64,000 nucleotides of DNA, taken from assembly GCA_027604005.1 (NCBI GenBank), contig JADGJT010000034.1, positions 1 through 64,000 on the forward strand. The letters are read 5' to 3'. The notes beneath the pieces are model-generated. The model saw only the letters and a program-made list of their open reading frames with translations. It made no database searches and had not been told where the DNA came from. Made by a program: the position numbers and the translations under genes. How positions within the stretch are numbered: the first letter of the stretch is position 1; every line of letters begins with the position of its first letter. The stretch comes from Dinochytrium kinnereticum (lineage: Eukaryota; Chytridiomycota; Chytridiomycetes; Chytridiales; Chytridiaceae). Below are positions 56,651-64,000 of the stretch, one piece after another.

Positions 56651-56770
56651 TGCTTCTTATTTTTTTTTTTGTTGAGAGGGTTTGGGTGGAGGAAACGTGC
56701 GCTGGACTTTGAATCGAAATAAAAGTACTGCTGGAATTGTCTGTCTGAAAATCCGTCCCTTTGGTGAAAA
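56651..56770. promoter_or_regulatory. Compact bidirectional promoter, peroxidase / RPB4
   Basis: The two ATGs are only 120 bases apart on opposite strands, so both promoters and leaders share this interval. A T-run is next to the peroxidase start. No TATA box is clear for either side. Confidence 0.5.
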
Positions 56771-57857
56771 ATGAGCAAGAAGAACCGCCGTGGCATTACT
56801 GAGGACGAGGATGCGGCAGAGCTGCACCTGGGCGGGGGTGAGACTCGAAGGCGCGCTTGCCCCTCTCTTTTACCTTTATTGCTTGATTTCGATGCTCGGC
56901 TGCTTTTTGGTTGAGAACCTTGAGCCTGACGGTGTTGATAGAGTTCCAGGATGTGCAGTGCCTACTGATCTCGGAGGTGCGAGTGTTACTGGAGGTTGCT
57001 AAGGAGAGGAATCGGACAGAGGGGAGGGAAACCAACTCTGAGTATGCATCTTATTTTCTTCTTTCCATCTCACTGGCAAGCGACTGCTAGCCTTGTTGGA
57101 TGGGCTGTCCTTTATCAATTATTCTAAGACGAATGTCGCAAAATGGATGAAGGTATGGCTAATATCTGCTTTGCAGTATCATGCAAAAAACAGTCGATTA
57201 TTGTGAGCGCTTTAGTCGGTTTAATAACAAGCAGACCATCAAAGAAATCCGACAGTAAGTGTTCTCAATTGCATGATGAAAATCGTTCGTTCTGTATCGA
57301 TAAGTCTCAAGCATGTTTTGATTTTTGGATTTTGAACTCCTTTTTCTTGTTACCTTATCTTTGGTGATAAGGCTAATCTCATCTCGTTTTGTTGTGTTTT
57401 TTTTTGCATTATAATCCTTTATCTTAATCTTCTCTCTTCCCAATTTATGATTTTTGTTCCTTCTTGATTCTTGCTTTATCATTAATAACGCCGTAACCTT
57501 CCCCCTTTAATTCAACAGACTATTTCCCGAAAACGAAAACTTTCACCAATTCGAAATGGCCCAGCTTGCAAACCTCTGCTGCGAGTCAGTTGAGGAAGCA
57601 AAGGCACTTATACCCAGGTTAGACTTGTGACTCTCCTTTGCTAGAGACTGTCTGTTTACCCAATCACACTCTTGCTCGCACACGCCTTCACCCCACACCG
57701 TTTAGAATTGATTGCTTAATTTCTGCTAATTCTCAACGGCCATTAATGATATTTCTCCAACAGCCTGAACAGGAAGTTCAACAACTTTGAGGATGCGAAG
57801 CTCCAGGACCTTCTCGATCAAATGTCGAACCTGCGACGCTACCAAACCACGATGTAA
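56771..57857 (+). CDS. RPB4: DNA-directed RNA polymerase II subunit RPB4
   Basis: Rpb4 pairs with Rpb7 to form the stalk of RNA polymerase II. Exons: 56771-56837, 56942-57041, 57177-57254, 57519-57617 and 57764-57857, giving 145 aa, the usual length, with all phases correct. The N-terminus MSKKNRRGITEDEDAAELHL is followed by FQDVQCLLISEVRVLLE. KTVDYCERFSRFNNKQTIKE spans the central helix. FEMAQLANLCCESVEEAKAL and LIPSLNRKF, ending in LQDLLDQMSNLRRY, form the conserved HRDC-like C-terminal region. The start codon directly follows the shared promoter with the peroxidase. Confidence 0.95.
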
Positions 57858-57935
57858 ATAAAGCAAGCTTATTCTAGGCACTGTAAATACTTTTTAACGG
57901 GTTGGTGCAAGCACCAGCAGCACTGTTGTATCGTG

Positions 57936-58224
57936 ATGCCCAAATCAAAAAAAGATCCTCTAGCAATGGTGACAGACATTGAAGATGACTCGGATAAGGC
58001 CCCAAGCCTCTCCAGAAACGACGTCGAAAGCACAACATCTCTTTTTGATGAGTACTCACATTAGTTTGCCTTGTTATTGCAGTGTTAAAGGGCCAATCCT
58101 GAAGTACTTAAAGGAGCAAAAAAATAGGCTAGTTGAGGAGTGCAAAGTCGGAAAAGGGCAATTATACGATTCTATAAAGAACGAAAGCCTATGGATCTAC
58201 CCCCCAGAGCCAGTTTTGGGATAA
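57936..58224 (+). CDS. Small hypothetical protein
   Basis: No family recognised. Exons 57936-58051 and 58083-58224 give 85 aa; GA|T restores the frame across a 31-nt gap. That is very short for an intron, although it has GT...GCAG ends. The N-terminal half is acidic and Ser-rich. The C-terminal half is helical and charged (PILKYLKEQKNRLVEECK), then SLWIYPPEPVLG. It starts 79 bases after RPB4 on the same strand. Without the intron the frame breaks, so either the tiny intron is real or this is a remnant. Confidence 0.4.
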
Positions 58225-58780
58225 GCTTCGAAAAAGCTCCCAACCCCTCTCTCTCCTATCTGCGAAATATATACATGTGGATGCCAGATTTGATCAACAT
58301 TTTCAGGTAATAACTCCTCATATTAAGGCTGTGCTCTGCCCCCCCCATTTATTATTTATTGTGTTTGAGTATTCAATGAGGCTTTCAAGGATCAGACGTC
58401 TCCGGATGCCGCAACACTAGACCAAGACATCGTTTAAGCAAGGGTCAACCAGAGATAGATGTCATCCACAGGAGGAACATACGGGTATGCAGAAAGGGCC
58501 GACGACGACACCAACAAAGAAAAATAAAAGAGAAATGCAGAAAAGCGTCCCAAGGACCAAAAAAAACCTCAAAAGATGAGAGAAGAAACGCATGAAAGCC
58601 TTCATTTTCGTGGAAAACCACTGTACGGAGGGAAAAGGTGCACAGAGGAATTTAGTATGGGAGAGCTCATTGTAGCAAACACGTGAGAAATGCTAGATTC
58701 CCACAGATCTGCATTGCCTGGAAAAAATCCAGTCTCTTTCAAGTGTCGGGTCAACTATTGCGAGGACAATCCAATTATCT

Positions 58781-59002
58781 TTGATCATTTCCTTAAGTTT
58801 AAAAGGTATACTATATCTGTGTTCTTATCTTGCGGGTTTTACAGAAGGAGATGGACATTTTAGTGCCCAGAATCAATACCTGATTAGTTTCCATAAAAAA
58901 GATATCTCTATAGCATATAATATTAAAAAAATTATTGGTTATGGCTATAGCGGGGAAAACGCGTCAGGTAGAGGGGGGCAGACATTAAGGTTGATGTCCT
59001 GA
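58781..59002 (+). pseudogene. LAGLIDADG homing endonuclease fragment, organellar type
   Basis: The frame contains YLAGFTEGDGHFSAQ, an excellent LAGLIDADG motif (the helix and catalytic acidic residue). ISFHKKDISIAYNIKKIIGYG follows, the usual strand-plus-IIG pattern after the first motif of intron-encoded LAGLIDADG enzymes. There is no ATG (the open part begins with TTG) and it stops after about 73 codons, whereas a working enzyme needs about 250-300 residues. Such genes normally sit in mitochondrial introns. The likeliest reading is a piece of mitochondrial DNA moved to the nucleus, now decayed; assembly error is the alternative. Confidence 0.72.
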
Positions 59003-59419
59003 GAGAGGGTAAATCAGGAGATGTAGGGAAATTAGTAAGAGGATAGAAAGAGAGAGGGGACGAGGGGGGATAAGGAGGGGAGTTTTCAATAACGAAAGAT
59101 TAAAGAAGCCGAAATCTTTATTGATAAGACTGCACTGAGGGCTCGATAGCTCCAAAGGTCAGTAACATGCTCTGCCAGAGAAGTCAAAAGATAAAGAAAG
59201 AAGCTCTTATTTTTGTCATTTCTTCTAAAGTTGGAATAACCAGAGTCCCGTTTAAGAAGCGTAGGACTCATAACATTTTAAAGCCAAGCCAATATTAGCG
59301 ACGATACTTAACAGGGTTAGCCTTTATAAGGGCTGTTTAAAAAGGGGATTTTTCTTTTTTCTTTTTCTGGGGGTTTGTGATGTCGACCCGTGGTACAACA
59401 CACTGGTACCGTGCCAAAA

Positions 59420-59422
59420 ATA

Positions 59423-59455
<33 letters not shown>

Positions 59456-59457
59456 AA
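59420..59457. repeat. TAA/TAAA microsatellite
   Basis: About ten TAA units flanked by TAAA units. Confidence 0.9.
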
Positions 59458-59637
59458 TTTAATTTTAGCTTTCCAAACAGACGGTCCTTGTCGTCGTGCA
59501 ACAGCGCATGCAGACACGACTAACGTCAAGACAACCAGAAAAAAAAGTCCACTTGATATGCAAAAACATTAAAATAAATATGCGGAGGGCAGCAGAGGTT
59601 CTTCTTCACGTTGCGGAACACTTCTCGCTCTGCCCCT

Positions 59638-59645
59638 TATAAAAG
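59638..59645 (+). promoter_or_regulatory. TATA box of the first choice-of-anchor-I gene
   Basis: TATAAAAG lies 46-53 bases before the ATG at 59691, a close and canonical placement that suggests a short leader and strong regulated expression. Confidence 0.6.
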
Positions 59646-59690
59646 CAGACCATCCCCCGTCCATACCCACTCTCCCAGATATCGCACACC

Positions 59691-61568
59691 ATGTTCGTCA
59701 ACCGCATCGTGCTCGCTGCTGCGTTCACTGCCTCGGCTGCGCTGCTGGCATCCGCTGCTCCCGTCACCAGTGGAATGGTGTGCACTGGCGTCCCAAAGAT
59801 GACCAGGATCGGCGGCTATGAGACTGGACTCTTTGGCGTCGGCGCCTCTGAGATCGTTGCCTATGATCCCAAGCGCCAGCAGATGCTCATCACTAACGCT
59901 GAGAACAAGACGGTTGATGTGAGTGAAAACAACAACAAGCGTTTGCCCATTTGAATGCACTGACATACTGATCTCTCTCTAGATTATCGACATCTCAGTC
60001 CCCACCAAGGTCGTGAAGGTCGGAGCCTTCACGGCCAACTTTGCCAATTCGAGTGCCATCAACTCTGTTGATGTGTTTGGTGATATTGCGGCTGTTGCTG
60101 TACAGGGTGTTGTCAAGACCGATCCTGGATACATAGAGCTCTGGAACCTTGAGGGAAAGGAGCCCAAGTTCTTGAAGGCCGTCGAGGTCTGTGCTCAGCC
60201 TGACAGTGTGGTGTTCTCCCCCAATGGACAGTAAGTGATGCGTTCCTTGCTGCTCTCATCACTTGAATCAATGGCTGCCAATGGTGTTTTGCTAACGCTT
60301 CTTCATCTCGTAGCTGGGTTTTGGCCCCTTGCGAGGGTGAGCCCAACGACGATTACTCTGTCGACCCCGAAGGTGGCATTGCCATCATTGACCTATCCTC
60401 AGGACCCATGTCGGCTGTATGTTGCTGAAGTCAATTCTTTCATAGTTTTTCGTTTCAAGTCTGCCAATTTTTTATTGACACAACAACAGACTTCCAAGGT
60501 TGCGGACTTCAAGAAGTTCAACGGCGCCAACAAACCCGCTGGCCTCCGTGTCTCCTCAAAGGCCGCCACTGTTGCGCACGACATTGAGCCCGAGTACATT
60601 GCCGTCTCCTCTGACTCAAAAACCGCCTATGTATCGCTCCAAGAGAACAATGGCCTTGCCGTCGTTAACATTGCCGAGGCCTCTGTTGAGAAGATATACG
60701 CGTTGGGCCTCAAGAACCATTCGATTCCTGGGAATGGATTAGATGCCTCCGACAGGGATGGAAAGGTTGACATTAGAACTTGGAACAACGTTGTCGGCAT
60801 GTACATGGTAAGAGACAGTTTCGAGTTGAAGAAGCCCTTACATATTCAATGACATGAATGCAGCCCGACACTATCAACTACTACGAGGAGAAAGGAGAAT
60901 GCAACAAGACCAAGGGCGAGTACATTTTCACCGCGAATGAAGGGGATGGCCGTGGTTACAAAGCCTTCACTGATGAATCCCGCGTCTCTGCACTCAAGCT
61001 CAATAACACCTTTTTCAACGCAAACGATACCAAGGCCCTCGCCCGTTTGACCGTATCTAACGATGACGGGTTTGACCTTATCAATGGCACCAAGATCTTC
61101 CACACCCTTCATGCCTACGGCTCCCGCTCATTTAGTATCTGGAATGCTAGGACCGGAGAGCAGGTCTTTGACTCTGCTGATCAGATTGAACAGGTCACCG
61201 CTGAGGCCAACCCCAAGCACTTCAACTCTGCCCATGATGAGGCCAAGAGCTTTGACACTCGTTCAGACAACAAGGGACCCGAGGTTGAGGTTCTTAAGAT
61301 TGGGAAGATTGGGAAGATCCCATTGGTGTTTGTCGGCCTCGAGAGGCAGTCTGGTGTTTTGATGTACGATATCTCGAACGTGAAGGCTCCCAAGCTTCTG
61401 CAATACCTTAACTTGAGGGACTTTGAGGCCGATATTAAGCTTCAGGGTGACCTCGGACCTGAGGGGATGGACTTTGTTTATGAAAGCGATAGCCCCACTG
61501 GCAACCCTCTGCTTCTTGTCGGAAATGAAGTCTCTGGGTCTACTGCTATCTACGAGATCACCTGCTAG
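59691..61568 (+). CDS. Secreted choice-of-anchor-I family protein, copy 1
   Basis: It belongs to a family of secreted beta-propeller-like proteins, found in bacteria, fungi and animals, that includes sea-urchin mesenchyme-specific cell-surface glycoprotein. The molecular role is unknown. Exons: 59691-59918, 59983-60230, 60314-60416, 60490-60807 and 60864-61568, giving 533 aa in phase. There is a signal peptide ([20 protein letters not shown]). Typical segments: [40 protein letters not shown] (the GEPN-DY-DPEG signature), [54 protein letters not shown] and GPEGMDFV. A near-identical 3' end is found in the neighbouring copy. A canonical TATA box precedes it. Confidence 0.9.
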
Positions 61569-62049
61569 ATCTATCGGTGTTATTATCTTTTCTTTTGTTT
61601 CTTTTTCCAGTCCTTTTCATTTCCTTTCCTTACAATAATGTCGTTGAACGGCATGTGCTCCATCAAGCACACCTAAATATATTATCTTGTCTTTGCCCTT
61701 TCATCAGTTGCACATATTTTTCTTTATCCAGATTTACTATTTAAGTACATAGTGTTAACGAATCCAAGATAATGTTCTGTCTCTGGATTCTGGCCCGTGC
61801 CTTGTATCCCCCACATGAACTTCAAATTTTGTCCTTAATCTCAATTGAAAGACCATAGCGCCTGATCTGGATGGGGGAAAGTTTCTTGCTGCTTGCTTCA
61901 CACATTTGGCACTGCACAGATGCCTGGACGCGCCCCCTCCCTTTCTATTGCTTTTCGAGGTGGTGGTCTGCCATAAAAACCGCAGAATGGGTTGATGGGA
62001 ACGACCTACTAGATCTTCCTCAACATTAGAGAAGCATAGACAATTAATA
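61569..62049. other. Spacer between tandem choice-of-anchor-I copies
   Basis: 481 bases. It holds the 3' UTR of copy 1 and the promoter of copy 2; CCATAAAAACC at about 61971-61981 is a TATA-like site about 75 bases before the second ATG. Confidence 0.45.
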
Positions 62050-63932
62050 ATGAAGCTTTCGGCCATTCTCAATGGGCTCCTCGCCGTTGCTTCCACCGGT
62101 GGGTTGATTACATCTGCTACCCCGGTTAAGGTGGAGAGGGTTTGCACCGGTACCGTGACGATGACTAGGGTGGGTGGTTATGAGACGGGTCTGTTCGGTG
62201 TCGGAGCGTCTGAGATCGTTTCCTACGATGCTAAGCGCCAGCATATGCTCATCACCAATGCTGAGAATAAGACCGTTGATGTGAGTTTGGCTCCATTTTG
62301 TGTAGATACTTTGGTGCTGACATGATCACACTTCATTGCTAGATTATCGACATCGCCGTCCCATCAAAGGCGGTCAAGGTTGGGGCATTCAAAGCCAACC
62401 TTACAGAATCCAATGCCATCAATTCTGTTGATGTCTATGGGGATCTCGCTGCTGTGGCTGTCGAGGGTGCTGTCAAGACTGATCCTGGGTACATTGAGTT
62501 CTGGAATTTGAAGGGTGAAGCGCCTGTGTTTGTCCGTGCTGTCCAGGTCTGCTCGCAGCCTGATAGCGTCGTGTTCTCCCCTGATGGAAGGTAAGTAATG
62601 TTTTTTTGTCGTTTTCGGTGGTCTTTATGGCCTGACTCTCTTCCACCTATCCTGCTAGATGGGTTCTTGCTCCGTGTGAGGGTGAACCCAATGATGATTA
62701 CTCTGTTGATCCTGAAGGTGGCATTGCGATCATCAACCTTTCGAAAGGTGTGGCCCGTGCTGTGAGTGCTGAATGCTCCTATCATCTTGAAGGTTAACTC
62801 AACTCTAAACTCACGCGTTTTTCGAGAACAGACCGCCAAGGTCGCCGACTTTAAAAAGTTCAACGATGCCAACAAGCCCGCCGGTCTCCGTGTTTCCTCA
62901 AAGGCCACTACTGTCGCTCAGGACATTGAGCCAGAGTACATTGCCATCTCCTCTGACTCGAGGACTGCCTATGTCTCTCTTCAGGAGAACAATGGTCTTG
63001 CTGTTGTCGATATCAAAGGGGCTTCGGTGGTGAAGATTTTGCCACTTGGAGTCAAAGACCACAGTTTACCGCAAAATGGTCTGGATGTCACAGATAGGGA
63101 TGGAAAGATTGACATCCGGCCTTGGAACCGTGTCGTTGGAATGTACATGGTATTGAAGTTTGTTTACTTTGCCATACCAGTTCATTCATCATTCTCACTG
63201 ACCTCACTCTTTTTTGCATTCCAACAGCCTGATACCATCGCTTACTATGAGTCGGCAACTGACTGCGGCCACGTTGCGGGCAAGTTCATCTTCACCGCTA
63301 ATGAAGGCGACGGACGTGGATACAAAGCCTTCTCTGACGAGTCTCGCGTCTCTGCCCTCAAACTCAACACCACCTACTTTAACTCAACTGAGATCAAGGG
63401 CCTCGCCCGGTTGACCATCTCGAACGACGAAGGATACGACATGATTAACGGCACCAAGATCTTTCACACCCTTCACACGTATGGGACGCGATCGTTCTCG
63501 ATTTGGAACGCCACTTCTGGAGAGCAGGTCTTCGACTCTGCCGATCAGATTGAAAGGATCACGGCTGAGGCCAACCCCAAGCACTTCAACTCTGCCCATG
63601 ATGAGGCCAAGAGCTTTGATACTCGTTCAGACAACAAAGGACCCGAGGTTGAGGTTCTCAAGATTGGGAAGATTGGGAAGATCCCATTGGTGTTTGTTGG
63701 GCTCGAGAGGCAGTCTGGGATTTTGATGTATGATATATCGGATGTGAAGGCACCCAAGTTTTAGCAGTACTTGAATTTGAGGGACTTTGAGGCCGATATT
63801 AAGCTTCAGGGTGACCTCGGACCTGAGGGGATGGACTTTGTTTATGAAAGTGATAGCCCCACTGACAACCCTCTGCTTCTTGTCGGAAATGAAGTCTCTG
63901 GGTCTACTGCTATCTACGAAATCACCTGCTAG
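62050..63932 (+). pseudogene. Choice-of-anchor-I family protein, copy 2, with premature stop
   Basis: This is a tandem paralogue of the gene at 59691 with the same exon plan: 62050-62280, 62343-62590, 62659-62761, 62832-63149 and 63228-63932. The last four exons are exactly as long as in copy 1. The signatures are retained ([46 protein letters not shown]). In the last exon, after KAPKF, a TAG at 63762-63764 replaces the Leu codon of copy 1. It removes the last 56 residues, including GPEGMDFV and VGNEVSG. The sequence beyond the stop still reads in frame and almost identically to copy 1 up to its own stop at 63932. A 478-aa truncated protein could still be made. The stop may be a recent mutation, a sequencing error or a functional shortening. 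Confidence 0.82.
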
Positions 63933-64000
63933 CCATGCCCTTGCTCTGATCTCTCTGGTTAAGGAAAAAGCAAGTTCTTCCTTTCAATGTGATGGGGAGG

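Larger units (their letters stand above)
58225..59690. other. Intergenic region containing an organellar-type fragment and a TAA repeat
   Basis: About 1.5 kb. The centre (about 58780-59330) is AT-richer and carries the LAGLIDADG fragment. A (TAA)n microsatellite is at 59420-59457. The right end is the promoter of the next gene. Confidence 0.5.

Noticed and set aside
59120..59190. tRNA-like string on the minus strand (GGCAGAGC followed by a TCGAG-like loop)
   Set aside because: No acceptor stem pairs and the anticodon arm does not fold with a 5-bp stem and 7-base loop.
1..64000. CRISPR arrays, bacterial operons, insertion sequences or phage
   Set aside because: No regularly spaced repeats; genes are spliced and eukaryotic; no transposase or integrase motif was seen.

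Overview
The window looks like nuclear DNA of a filamentous or zoosporic fungus. Genes are dense, sit on both strands, and are split by many short GT-AG introns (about 45-150 nt, a few longer). Fungal families are present: a WSC-domain membrane protein, a Gti1/Pac2 (WOPR) regulator, a heme-thiolate peroxidase, UTP16 and vacuolar carboxypeptidase S. One gene encodes a homologue of IQUB, a protein of motile cilia. Together with a REJ/GPS-like surface protein this points to a flagellated early-diverging lineage (chytrid-like). That placement is an inference; no rRNA or mitochondrial marker is present to confirm it.

Layout. 1-13 kb: a large FAD monooxygenase running off the left edge (-), a membrane-anchored M20 carboxypeptidase (+), a secreted alkaline phosphatase (+) followed by two copies of a hairpin-forming repeat, and a ten-exon WD40 protein (-) that resembles the C-terminal half of fungal NACHT-WD40 receptors, has no NACHT, and ends in a transmembrane helix. 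13.6-29 kb: four consecutive minus-strand genes, namely IQUB-like, WSC-domain protein, Yip1-family Golgi protein (with a 10-N assembly gap inside an intron) and Gti1/Pac2 regulator. 29-35.2 kb: a long T-rich stretch without a gene I can support. 35.2-50.6 kb: UTP16-like and Yos1 (+), an acidic two-TM hypothetical (+), a giant REJ/GPS-like single-pass protein (-), a second single-pass Ser/Pro/Gln-rich membrane protein (-), phosducin-like protein (-) and a universal stress protein (+). 50.9-64 kb: a decayed heme-thiolate peroxidase copy, ribosomal protein uL2, an F-box protein, an intact heme-thiolate peroxidase divergent from RPB4, a small hypothetical, a LAGLIDADG endonuclease fragment of organellar type, and a tandem pair of secreted choice-of-anchor-I proteins. 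The second member of that pair has an in-frame stop but a 3' end nearly identical to the first.

Exon structures were assembled by hand. Each multi-exon model given below keeps one reading frame through every junction, with GT/AG at each end. Some genes relate functionally: Yos1 and the Yip1-family protein both act in ER-Golgi traffic; uL2, UTP16 and RPB4 are gene-expression housekeeping; the WSC, REJ/GPS and 46-48 kb proteins are all single-pass surface proteins with low-complexity tails. None of these sets forms an operon, and the neighbours are ordinary eukaryotic monocistronic genes.
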